Assembly (NCBI RefSeq): GCF_028009165.1
Contig: NW_026611618.1
Location: 434,001-498,000 of the forward strand
Direction: 5' to 3'
DNA length: 64,000 nucleotides
From: Akanthomyces muscarius
Taxonomy: Eukaryota > Ascomycota > Sordariomycetes > Hypocreales > Cordycipitaceae
Under the pieces are notes generated by a model that worked only from the letters and a program-made list of their open reading frames with translations, searched no databases and had not been told where the DNA came from. The translations under genes and the position numbers were made by a program. This document shows positions 24,736 to 34,619 of the stretch, piece after piece; within the stretch, counting starts at the first letter, position 1, and every line of letters begins with the position of its first letter.

Positions 24736-26367
24736 ATGAGGTTGACCACTATTGCCACAACGGCAGCGTCTATTGCTGCCGTGGTCGCGCAGGACACGTC
24801 GCCCAGCGGCCCTACCATGACGGGCACAGCTCCCGACTGCAACTCATGGTACACGGTCAAGTCGGGCGATACTTGCCCCAGCGTCGAGGAAAAGTTCGGC
24901 ATCACCGCCGACCAGTTCTTCAAATGGAACCCAGCCGTGTCGCGCGACTGCGTCAACAACTTTTGGGTCGGCGAGTCGTACTGCGTGGGGGTTGGCGAGC
25001 CTGTCAAGACCTCGTCCACCAGCAGCCAGGTTTCAAGCTCGACCTCGACCAAGACGACCTCGACCAAGACGACCTCGACCAAGACGACTTCGACAACGTC
25101 GGATGCGGGTGACGGCAAGCCCTACTCGACGAGGTTTCCCGTCACTTCGAAAAACATTACTACGCCCACCAGCCCAACTGCCTGGCCTCCTACCAAGACG
25201 CAGCCTGGCGAGCCCGACAGCTGCACCAACTGGCACTTTGTCGTTCCTGGAGATACTTGCCAAAGAATTGTCAATCGTTATGGCAACACTCTCAGCATGA
25301 AGGATTTGTAGGTTCTCAAGTCAAAAAGAAAGGTTTCTGAGGTTGCTAATCTATGGTTGCAATGAATAGCCTGGCCTGGAACCCTGCCCTCAAGAGCGAC
25401 TGCTCTGCCCTCTTCATCGGCTACTACGTGTGCATCGCCATCAAGCCCACCACTACCTCCTCGTTTGACTGGTTTAACGCGCCCAACACGACCATCCCAT
25501 CTCCTACATCCTGGACCCCTTCTGTGCCACCTACTATCAACTCGACCTTTACCGCATCCCCGCAGCAGAGTGGAATCCCTTCCAGCTGCCAAAGCTTCTA
25601 CAAAGCTGAAGCTGTAAGTCGTCTTTCCACAGTGGTTTCCATTGCTTGTACTGACCGGTTTTACCAAGGGCGACACCTGCAATACTGTACTCAAGGCTTA
25701 TCCCTACATCACCGAGGACCTGTTTTACAAGTGGAACCCCGCGCTCGATGGCAACTGCCAAGGGCTTTGGGCCAACTACTGGTACTGCGTGGCAAACTAC
25801 GATCCGGCTGATCTGCCTCAGCCACCTTCGCAGTCCACGCCAGGCACTCCCGTCGGTGACAACACCGTTAGTGGCTGCAAGGCGTGGTACCAGACAACCG
25901 GTGGCGATGACTGCGATATTATTGCCCAGGCTTTTGGATCCTTCTCCACGTCTGACTTTATCTCGTGGAACCCATCGGTAGGCTCCAAGTGTGATGATAT
26001 CCAGGTAAGTCGCATCTTTGAAGCGCGGCAAATGACGGAAACCTTCGTATTTGTCCGACTATTCTCGAGCTTTGGCTTACAAATATAGGACAACACCTAC
26101 TATTGCGTGGGCGTGGCAAAGACACCTACGACGAGAACAACATCTGTTCCCGCGACGACGACGCAGGATGCCTTGCCAACGCAGTCTGGAGTCGCTTCCA
26201 ACTGCAACAAGTACTGGTTCGTAGGCGAAAGCGATACATGTCGCCAAATCACCACTGCCTCCAACATCCTCCTGGGGAATTTTATCAGGTGGAACCCGGC
26301 TGTTAACGACGGAGGATCGTGCAAGCTCACACCCGATGTTAACGTCTGCGTTGGAGTCAAGGCTTGA
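24736..26367 (+). CDS. Secreted protein with five LysM domains
   Basis: Four exons, 24736-25307, 25370-25613, 25669-26004 and 26089-26367, encode 476 residues. Signal peptide MRLTTIATTAASIAAVVAQ. Five LysM modules start at the segments SWYTVKSGDTC, NWHFVVPGDTC, SFYKAEAGDTC, AWYQTTGGDDC and KYWFVGESDTC; each has the WNPA/WNPS motif and conserved Cys residues of the fungal type. The third Cys-containing module is split by an intron just before GDTC. LysM domains bind chitin oligomers. Proteins made only of LysM domains act as effectors that hide or protect chitin, or act on the producer's own wall. Between modules 1 and 2 is a Ser/Thr-rich linker encoded by a 15-nt minisatellite (25042-25090, repeated TSTKT), probably O-glycosylated. 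Same strand as the chitinase, with matching promoter elements. Confidence 0.94.
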
Positions 26368-26532
26368 TGGGCAGTCTTCATTGAGTAATTAGAGTAAATT
26401 GAAAATTGGCCAATATTTTAAGTGTTATTGTCTTTTTATTCTTTGTGTGAAGAAACGCTTAGCAAATGGGATGACTACAAATGACCTGCAAGAGTACACA
26501 TCAGCTTTGTATTCCTTTACACCTGTGACTTG

Positions 26533-27705
26533 CTATGCTGTCGTGAAACAAGAAACAACTTTTGGTAGCGGGCCTTTATATCCACTTTCCAACCAATACC
26601 CAGCGGAATTCATCTCACTGTTTTCTTCTCCCGCTTTGTCTTTTATTTGGTCTTGGGCCTCGACTGTGGCGGGGATGGAGCGCCAGAATCGGTCGCCATG
26701 ACCACAGGGACGCGCTGGCGGCTTTGGCGCCCACTCGACAATCAGGTCGTTGGGGTTTGGTCTCGTCCTCCTAGCTCTACCCATCATCGCGATCCAAAGT
26801 GCCGGCGGAAACGCCACGCTTACCCGGCACCTGGATCCCAGCTTGCTAACCATGGCATCGAGGGGCAGCAAGAGAGCAGTCTCGATTGCTTCTCTTTGGT
26901 CGGGCTGTTGGGCAAGCCAGACCGGGGTCAGAAGCTGGCATTTAAACGAGACGTGCAGGTCTTGCAAATGTGACAGAGTGGTTGGCAGTAGTTCCAGTTG
27001 CTTGTGGTAGTCTGAATGTTCCGGTGGCTTCATCCAATCGAGGGCCAGACTCATCTCCATCCTTGTGATGCGCTGTAAGCTGTATGACGGGAGGAAAAAT
27101 GGCAATCTTGAGCTCAAGTCTCCGTCGGCAATGAAGAATTTGTTTTGGGAATACAGGATACGGATGCCAGACGTGTATCTGTCAGAGGTGAAAACATGGT
27201 CAGTTCGCACGTCGACGTGAGATGTCAGGGCGACTCACGCTTGCTTGCTGGACAGTAACCATCCCAGTGCTCCTATCTGGTAGCCTTTTTCTGGGTCCTG
27301 AAAATCAGGAGGTGGCTTCGCGAGACTCTGTATATGTGCTAGATGTTGAAGGCACAAATCATTCACGGGTCCAACGTCTTGATGTTCCGTCGCCAGGGCA
27401 GGGCTCCTGGCACAAACGAAGCCTCGTAAACGCCATTGGCTGTCCTCTGCACTGAGCTCAAGGTGGATAATCCGATTCCCAAACGCAAAAGTGAGAATGC
27501 TGTCTTGGATCTCGGGAGACAAGCGTCGAAAAAAAATGCTACTGCTATTGCTTGTTGGCGCTTCCTCGGTTGCAAACGATGGTGGTGATGGTGACGTTGA
27601 CGTTGACGCGCGGGGTAAAGCTGATGTGTTTTGTGCTATTTCTGGAAACCTTGGCTCTGCCTCGGAACGAAATATCGTCCTACTCACGAAAGCTCCACGC
27701 TGCAT
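26533..27705 (-). CDS. DUF7730-like hypothetical protein
   Basis: Two exons, 27239-27705 and 26533-27178 (60-nt intron, phase 2), encode 370 residues. About residues 57-75 read FFRRLSPEIQDSILTFAFGN, the 'LP-x-E-I...I' start of a large fungal family (DUF7730 / F-box-like) in which HLEL and later RYxxGIxILYSxNxFxI / LPFFLPSYSLQRITRMEMSL segments recur; here they are YTSGIRILYSQNKFFIADG and RITRMEMSLALDW. These proteins have no established biochemical activity. The first 50 residues are Ser/Pro-rich and probably disordered. It is convergent with the LysM gene, with only 165 nt between stop codons. No signal peptide or membrane segment is seen. Confidence 0.75.
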
Positions 27706-28225
27706 ATTTGTTGGAAATAAAGTGTTGAAGATGTGTACGATTTAGTGAAAGCCAGCACCCGCACACTCGCTGTCATGTGTAAAGGAGGATGGACAAGGAG
27801 CCGGCTACAGCAGCCAAAAGTGTGGCAGCCGCCAACTGTTTAAATGGTTTCTAGGCCTTTTCAGTGGGATTTCTGGGGGGATAGGCCACTAATTAATTGT
27901 TAGTCAACTAGGTACCTAGCTGCTGACAGAAACTGGGCATTTGTAGCTACGTGAGCTGCATGGCTACCCTGTACTTGCCTGAACACACTAGCCAATCAGC
28001 GCGAGCCGGGCCTAGCTTAGCAATTCGACGCCGCGCTTGGCTCTGATTGGCCGCTGCCCAATTTCCACTTTGAACTTTTTGATACTGCATCTTGAACTTT
28101 TTCCCAAATTTCATCCACGTCTTCATTTTTCCCTAACATTTGTATTCCTTCGTGGCGCAGTCATCTACTGAATATATATGGCATTTTGATATTTCTTCAA
28201 CGTATTTTCCCCTCTGGACCCATCG
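27706..28225. other. Divergent promoter region between the DUF7730-like gene and TRM2
   Basis: No gene. The TRM2-proximal half has a forward CCAAT (27992-27996) and a reverse ATTGG (28046-28050) and is pyrimidine-rich near the start codon. Confidence 0.6.
27992..28050 (+). promoter_or_regulatory. Pair of opposed CCAAT boxes before TRM2
   Basis: GCCAATCAG at 27991-27999 and TGATTGGCC at 28044-28052 are two opposed CCAAT sites with the flanking bases preferred by the fungal HAP/CBC complex, about 180-235 nt before the first ATG. Binding is inferred from motif only. Confidence 0.4.
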
Positions 28226-29977
28226 ATGAGGCCTCTGCTCCATCGCCTGCCTCTTCTTCTACGCCCTCATCGCGCACCACCACTTGTCGCAGCATCTCAT
28301 CGCTTCTTCACCATGTCTTCCACACCCGCTGCCGCCGCAGCAGCAGCCCCTGCGCCCGCACCCAACGGCCCGCACACAAACGGTAACTCTCATGACCGTC
28401 CCGCCAAGCGCCCCAACAATGCCAATCGCAACGGCAACAATCGCAAGTCCAAGCAGCAACGGACCAAGCGTGAGCGCAACATCACCGAGGGCTCGTCAGA
28501 GGAGGTCCTTCGCTGCGACATCGACGCCCTTCTCAAGTTGCGCCGTGAGGCCGCCGGCGCCAGCGAGGACGACGCCGCACCTGCTTCAGAAGCCGACCTA
28601 CCGGAGCCCTTTACAGAAATTGAAGCAGAAGTCCACGAGCTGTCCTCCACCGGCGACGGCCTCGCCATGGTCTCCGGCTCCGACCAAGTCTACATCGTGC
28701 CCTTTACCGTCCCTGGCGACACCGTCCGCATCAAAGTCATCCGCCACGTCCCTGGCGAGGGCCACTCGCACGCCGACTTCCTCTCCGTCGTCACGCCCTC
28801 GCCCCTCCGCGACGACTCCCGCGTCAAGTGCCAGTACTTTGCCAAGTGCGGCGGCTGCCAGTTCCAGATGCTCGATTACGCCGAGCAGCTGCGCCGCAAG
28901 CGCCGCATCGTCGTCAAGGCCTACGCCAACTTCTCCAACCTGCCCCAGGAGCTGCTCCCCGAGATCCACGACACCATCGGCAGCCCGCTCCAGTACGGCT
29001 ACCGTACCAAGCTCACGCCGCACTTTGACGGCCCGCCGGGCTACCGCCCCAGCAAGCGCGGCAAGAACCCGGCCACGCCGTTCCTCAGCTGCCCCGACAT
29101 CGGCTTCATGCAAAAGGGCCGCCGCAAGGTGCTGGATATCGAGGACTGCCCGATTGGCACGGAGGCGGTGCGCCTGGGCAACACGCGCGAGCGCAAGCGC
29201 ATGCAGGAGGAGTACACAAACTACAAGCGCGGCGCGACGCTGCTGCTGCGTGAGAACACGGCTCGCCACCCCAAGGACAGCGAGGCCGCTGCGGCGGACC
29301 TCGCGCCGTATACGACGAAGTCGGAGACCGACGGCTTCGTCGACGTCAAGTCCTGTGAGACCGACTCCAAGGCCACCACCACCGAGTACATTGGCGACTA
29401 CATCTTCACCAACCCCGCCGGCTCCTTTTTCCAGAACAACAACTCCATCCTCCCCGTCTTCACCTCCTACATCCGCGACCGCATCCTTCCCACCACCGCT
29501 GACAAGCCCATCAAGTACCTCATCGACGCCTACTCGGGCTCCGGCCTCTTCACCATCACCCTCTCCTCCGTCTTCCAGCACTCGGTCGGCATCGACATTG
29601 CCGGCCAGTCCATCGAGTACGCGCGCAAGAACGCCGCCCTCAACGGCCTCGGCGAGGACCGCTGCCGCTTCATCGCCGCCGACGCGGGCGAGCTCTTCAA
29701 GTCGGTCACGTACGACGCCGACGAGACCGTCGTCGTGCTGGACCCCCCGCGCAAGGGCTGCGACGCGAGCTTCCTGTCGCAGCTGCGCAGATTCGGCCCC
29801 CGCAGGGTGCTGTACGTGAGCTGCAACGTGCACACGCAGGCGAGGGACGTGGGCGTCTTGGTACGCGGTGAGGGCGAGGGCCGGCGCTATGCGATTGAGA
29901 GCCTCGTGGGCTTTGACTTTTTCCCGCAGACGGGCCACGTGGAGGGCGTTGCTATTTTAAATAGAGTGGAGGAGTAG
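28226..29977 (+). CDS. TRM2: tRNA (uracil-5-)-methyltransferase TRM2
   Basis: Intronless, 583 residues. It makes 5-methyluridine at position 54 of tRNA with S-adenosylmethionine. A TRAM-like RNA-binding segment (about 130-195) is followed by CQYFAKCGGCQF, a cysteine cluster as in RlmD/TrmA-type enzymes, then the methyltransferase fold: SFFQNNNSI, the SAM-binding DAYSGSGLFTITLS, VVLDPPRKGCD and the nucleophile Cys533 in YVSCN, ending in FDFFPQTGHVE. The first 29 residues (MRPLLHRLPLLLRPHRAPPL...) are basic, lack acidic residues and look like a mitochondrial presequence ending in RFF-TM. A second ATG at 28313 (MSSTPAA) has a better initiation context (accATGt versus tcgATGa). Both mitochondrial and cytosolic forms may therefore be made. 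Confidence 0.94.
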   Translation: MRPLLHRLPLLLRPHRAPPLVAASHRFFTMSSTPAAAAAAAPAPAPNGPHTNGNSHDRPAKRPNNANRNGNNRKSKQQRTKRERNITEGSSEEVLRCDIDALLKLRREAAGASEDDAAPASEADLPEPFTEIEAEVHELSSTGDGLAMVSGSDQVYIVPFTVPGDTVRIKVIRHVPGEGHSHADFLSVVTPSPLRDDSRVKCQYFAKCGGCQFQMLDYAEQLRRKRRIVVKAYANFSNLPQELLPEIHDTIGSPLQYGYRTKLTPHFDGPPGYRPSKRGKNPATPFLSCPDIGFMQKGRRKVLDIEDCPIGTEAVRLGNTRERKRMQEEYTNYKRGATLLLRENTARHPKDSEAAAADLAPYTTKSETDGFVDVKSCETDSKATTTEYIGDYIFTNPAGSFFQNNNSILPVFTSYIRDRILPTTADKPIKYLIDAYSGSGLFTITLSSVFQHSVGIDIAGQSIEYARKNAALNGLGEDRCRFIAADAGELFKSVTYDADETVVVLDPPRKGCDASFLSQLRRFGPRRVLYVSCNVHTQARDVGVLVRGEGEGRRYAIESLVGFDFFPQTGHVEGVAILNRVEE

Positions 29978-30321
29978 ACTTGGCGAATTAAAACGTTCAT
30001 TGTGCATCAAAGCGCTTCTTTCTCTCTCGTGGCCATTCTCTGGTTGTATTTTTTGGTTGTCATTACTGGTGTCAAAATCAGTGCTGATGATAGCAGCGGC
30101 GGTAGCAGGTGTTATTCATACTAGATACCCCAATGTCAAAAAAAGGACGAATTATTATAGCCACAAAGCAAGTAGCTACAGTCGATGCCAATGTTCCCAA
30201 CGCCAAAAAAAAAATATGTGTCAACCCTTTTCATCGGATCATATGCGCAAAAGCCATCATTTTTCTCATTCCTTCTCCAACACACTTCATCACCATACAT
30301 ATTCTCCACTCGTAACCACGT
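29978..30321. other. Shared 3' region of convergent TRM2 and UCS genes
   Basis: No gene supported; several A-runs (aaaaaaaaaa near 30207) and AT-rich sequence suitable for 3' end formation. Confidence 0.5.
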
Positions 30322-32500
30322 TCAATCAACTTCCGTAATCTCTCTTTCAACGAGTCGCAGCAGCGCCTCCGCAGCCACCTGGACCACCTCCGGCCGTCTG
30401 GTCTTGCTCGCGCAGGCTTTGAGGATCTCCACGCCGTCCTCCTCGCGAATCTTGTCGCGCGCATCGCTGCCGACGTCACCATCCGCAGACACCATATTGG
30501 AGATGCTGACGGCGCCACGGTGGCACAAGTCCTCATTGTCATCCACGCACATCGCAAGAAGGACCTCGACGCCGCGCTTCCGGTGCACGATGCTGCGCAC
30601 CACATTCTCGTATTGCGTGAGCGCCGCAAGAGCGCCGCCGGCGGCGCTGCGTGTCCCCACGTCCTCAGCGTCGGCGAGCGCGAGAAGGATGTGCAGGCGC
30701 TGATTGGCTTGCGCGCTGCCATCGGCGTACAGCGCAAGACCGTCGGGCGACTGCATAAGGTTGCACACGAGCTCGACGGCAGCCTTAGACACGAGATGGT
30801 TTGATGATAGCAGCTGCTCCTCGATGTGCGGCCAGGCGTGGCGGATGATTTGCTGCGCGATGCCGGGACCTTCCATGGAGGCCAGATTTGTAAGTGCCAT
30901 GAGCGACTCAAAGGTGGGGAGCAGGTCGCGGCGGTCCGAGGCTGGGTCGGGCGGCAGGATGGAGACGAGAGGTGCAATGGCTGCGTCGATGGGGTTCGCC
31001 CGCGTTCCGCCAAAGACAAGCGCGGGGTTGATGCTGATGAGGATGCGGGCGAGGGCTTGCGCGGCGTTGCGTCGGGCGTCACGCTGGTTCTCGTTGAGGG
31101 CGCTCCAAGCAACGAGAAGAAGCTTCACCGCGCCTTGCTGAGCCAGTTTCCCACGAATGCTCTTAATTGTGGTGAGGGAGAGAATGATGCTGACAATGAT
31201 TCCGAGAGCGGCTGCGGAGTCGTGTTTGCCGTGGGCAACGAGCACGGGTGTAATTCCCGCCTCAAAGACAGCCTTGCATCGCGCATCGACATGCTCATCA
31301 TCATCAAGCATATCCATGCCTGGAATCTTACCCTCCGCATTTGCATAAGCCTTCAGTTGCGACATTTTCTTTTCTTCTTCCGTCAAGAGCGGGCGGTATC
31401 GTGTCAGGTTTTGAAAGATACTCAGGGCACCGTATGTCGTCGGCGAACGGGGCGGCGCTTTGGAGAGGGTGGAGAGGAGCTTCTTGAGCAGCTCCGAGTC
31501 CTTGATTATGGTTTCTTTAATTTTTGGTTGTAAGGAGGCATATGCCAACCCTTCGATGGAATGTTGCTTGCCGCTGTTGTCCTCGTCCCGCAGAATCATC
31601 TTGGTGAACAGCCCGGATAGCTCTTCTATAGACGTGACGGCAGACTCGACGCGAGACGCGTTCGGGTCGGTCATTGCGGATGGTCTAGGCACAGCCTGCG
31701 AACGATGTCAGCAATTGACCTTTGCGCATATGAGTATTCAACCTACTCACCCGAAGTTTGGCCAAAATGACAGCCGCGAGATACTGCACTTGCTCTGAAT
31801 GTTGTCTCATGGAAACAGATCCCTCTTCGCCTTGCAGGTTCGGATGTTCGCTCAGCCTGCGTCCCATGTCCATTGTGTACTGCTCCACGATCTCCTCAAG
31901 CCACTCCACGCAGTACTTTTGAATTGCCTCCCGACATCTGCTGTCCATGCACGCCGCATTCACCATCTCGAGACACGCCGTCTCCACCTTGCGGCTCTTC
32001 CACTCCCTGCGCATTAGCGGGCCGAGCGAGCTTAGGAACCCCTCGTTCAGGAACATTTCCGTCGTCAGGTCCGGCACAATGGGAAACGCGGCCGAGGCGA
32101 CGCAAAACGCCACAATGTAGTCGTCGTAAGTGCGTCGCTGGACGCGGTCGAGAAAAAAGGCGCGCAGCTTGGCGGAGCCGTCGTCGGCGGCGGCGCGCAT
32201 GTACGCCGAGGTTGTAAGGACAGCATGGCCGCGCACAACCTCGGGCTGGCGCATGTCGAGGTAGCAGAGGATGGTGTCGACGCAGTCGGAATCAATGACC
32301 CGGCAGATGGACTTGTGCGCCGGGTTCGTAACCTGGAAGCCCGCGTCGTCGTTGAGCATCTTGGTGAGGAGGTCGAGGTCGCGGCACGTCTCCTCGTCTT
32401 CCTGGCCGCCCTCCATGAGCCGCGCAAAGACAAGCAGCGTCTGGTCCTGGACAGAGGCCGCGGGGCCCGAGGCCTGGATGGTCTCTGCGGCGGTGGCCAT
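30322..32500 (-). CDS. she4: UCS-domain myosin chaperone (UNC-45/CRO1/She4 family)
   Basis: Two exons, 31751-32500 and 30322-31695 (55-nt intron, phase 0), encode 707 residues. The whole protein is built of armadillo-like helices. The middle region (about 60-250: DSDCVDTILCYLDM ... MRREWKSRKVETACLEMVNAACMD) matches the UNC-45/CRO1/She4 central domain. The C-terminal half (LAQQGAVKLLLVAWSALNEN ... RRNAAQALARILISINPALV ... HLVSKAAVELVCNLMQSPDG) matches the UCS domain that binds myosin motor heads. There is no TPR domain, as is normal for fungal members. Family knowledge: it folds and stabilises myosins needed for endocytosis, cytokinesis and polarised growth. Start is the first ATG of exon 1, MATAAETIQASG. 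Confidence 0.93.
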
Positions 32501-33293
32501 GATGGCGAGGCTGCAGAAGAGATGAGGGAATCAAGTCTCGCAGGTCAGGCCGTCGCCAGAGATCGAATAGGGGATGGGAAACTTGAAACGTCCACGTCTT
32601 GTGAGAAGCGTTTGGAGAATGGAGAATATTAGTTGGCTGCCCCTCCATGACGGTGCAGATAAGAGTAAGCTTGTCGTTATCTTATGCATCTGCCCCACTG
32701 CTGCCGTCGAGCTGCGGCGGGTGAGATTAGCGCCGAAGCACCACTAAACCTTGCTGCAGCCAGTGCTTGGCATCCACTAATTGGACGAGTCGCCCACTGT
32801 AGTCCGGCTGCAATCCACCGAGTCCCCCTGCTAAAGCTCTGATGTTACAGCGGCATTTCGGCGCTCTTTCGGGGGCGCATCACGTGGATGAGTGCCTGTA
32901 AAGTCGAACGTCCAGCCTCATGCAGCTTTCCACGGCAAGCCTCGTGAGTTTGCTGCGTCCAAACAAAGTTCTTGTACAATCAACACTTCTACCAACGACA
33001 CGATTCTGTCGTCTAGGACGCATCTAGAGCGCTTCCACTGCAAGCCATCATACTCGACAGTCAAACTTTATATCTTCGTGCCGAATTACACCGACGTCAT
33101 CGAATCACAAACCCCAGCATCACACGATCGATCTGCATGCATATTCACGCCTAGTCAACGAGACTCCCAAGCCTACCGACCTACCTGAGCTGCATGCATC
33201 GTCACACCTAGCAAACGACACCCCTCTCCCGTCTCCCTCCCTCGACCTCGTAGCTCGCTCCTCACGCCCCCCGATCACGGCCGCTCCCTCGCC
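32501..33293. other. Divergent promoter region between the UCS gene and TFB4
   Basis: No gene supported. Near the TFB4 start an imperfect direct repeat (ctgcatgcatattcacgcc at 33133 and ctgcatgcatcgtcacacc at 33190, 57 nt apart) precedes a C/T-rich leader (33225-33290), typical of a fungal 5' UTR. Confidence 0.55.
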
Positions 33294-34403
33294 ATGGACG
33301 CCGTCGATTACTCGGAGCACTACGAGGTCGCCACGGCCGACGAGACGCCGTCGCTGCTCTCCGTTATAATCGACACCAACCCGCGCGCCTGGGCCGTCCT
33401 CGACGACGGCAGCCTCCCGCTCTCCCTCACCACCGCCGTCGCCAACCTCCTGCTCTTCATCAACGCCCACCTCGCCTTTAGCGGCGCCAACCAGGTCGCC
33501 GTCATTGCCGCCCACGTCAACCGCGCCGTCTGGCTGTACCCGACAACCTCCTCCTCCTCCTCCTCCTCCTCCTCCGCACGAAAGACTACCACAACCGATG
33601 GCGACGTCGACATGGCCGATGCGCCTGCCGCCGCCGCCGCCAACTCGCCAAACAAGTACCCACCGTTTGCACACATTGAAGCGACGGTGCTGGCCTCGCT
33701 CAAGAAGCTCATGGCCGAGACGACGGAGCGCGACCTCGACAGCACAACCACGCAGCTCTCGGGCGCGCTGACGCTCGCGCTATGCCACATCAACAAAGCC
33801 GCGCGCGCCCTGAGCGCCGCCGACACGGCGCTCCTCGACGCCGCGCAGGCCAATGGCACTACGGCGCCCCCTCCGCTCAAGGGCCGCATCCTCGTCCTCT
33901 CCGTCTCCGACTCCGAGTCGGCGCAGTACATTCCGACCATGAACGCCGTCTTCGCCGCTGCCCACAGCCGCGTCGCCATCGATACGCTCGCCCTCGCTGG
34001 CGACGCCACCTTTCTGCAGCAGGCCTGCTTCAACACGAGCGGCATCTTCCTGCGCGCCGCCAACCCCCAGGGCCTGCTCACGTACCTCATGTTTGGCATG
34101 ATTGCCGACACCGAGGCCCGCGAGTCCCTCGTCACGCCCACGCACGACACAGTCGACTTTCGCGCCGCGTGCTTCTGCCACGGCAACGTCGTCGACACAG
34201 GCTTCGTCTGCTCCATCTGCCTGTCCATCTTTTGCGAACTGCCGGCGAATGCAGAGTGCCTCACGTGCGGCACGAAGCTGGCGCTCGGTAGCTACGGCGC
34301 CAAGCCCGCCGTAATACCGAAAAAGAAGAAGAAGAAGAAGAGGGTCATCAATGGCAGCGGGAGAGAGGAGACGATGAGCGCTACAGGAACGCCTTTGAGA
34401 TGA
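33294..34403 (+). CDS. TFB4: TFIIH core subunit TFB4/p34
   Basis: Intronless, 369 residues. TFB4 is a structural subunit of the TFIIH core, used in RNA polymerase II initiation and nucleotide excision repair. The N-terminal von Willebrand A-like domain begins PSLLSVIIDTNPRAWAVL, with LLLFINAHLAFSGANQVAV, GRILVLSVSDSESAQYIPTM and GIFLRAANPQGLLTYLMFGM following in family order. The C-terminal zinc domain is RAACFCHGNVVDTGFVCSIC...CELPANAECLTCG. It ends in a lysine run (KKKKKKKKR) from an AAG repeat at 34322-34340. A Ser run from a TCC microsatellite (33549-33575) interrupts the domain at about residues 86-95, in a surface loop by inference. Start chosen by agreement with the family N-terminus. 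Confidence 0.94.
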   Translation: MDAVDYSEHYEVATADETPSLLSVIIDTNPRAWAVLDDGSLPLSLTTAVANLLLFINAHLAFSGANQVAVIAAHVNRAVWLYPTTSSSSSSSSSARKTTTTDGDVDMADAPAAAAANSPNKYPPFAHIEATVLASLKKLMAETTERDLDSTTTQLSGALTLALCHINKAARALSAADTALLDAAQANGTTAPPPLKGRILVLSVSDSESAQYIPTMNAVFAAAHSRVAIDTLALAGDATFLQQACFNTSGIFLRAANPQGLLTYLMFGMIADTEARESLVTPTHDTVDFRAACFCHGNVVDTGFVCSICLSIFCELPANAECLTCGTKLALGSYGAKPAVIPKKKKKKKRVINGSGREETMSATGTPLR

Positions 34404-34619
34404 GAATCCTCTCGGCAGATATCATGCGTGATAGCGTTCACGAGGGTCAACAGCCCCAATAAAACGACACCAGAGAGGCACACAACAGTACTCTGGTTCG
34501 CTGTGTATAGAATAGGCAAGATACCAGGCGATTTGAATCTTATACAATTTTTATTTCGTTTACTATTCATCTGTAGAGGACATTTTCTAGGTTTGTACAT
34601 GTGTAGTAGCCTTGGTTGC

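Noticed and set aside
28284..29938. Open frames of 511 (+) and 446 (-) codons over TRM2
   Set aside because: Shadow frames in a GC-rich gene; low-complexity Ser/Pro/Thr and Val/Ala/Gly composition and no family motif.
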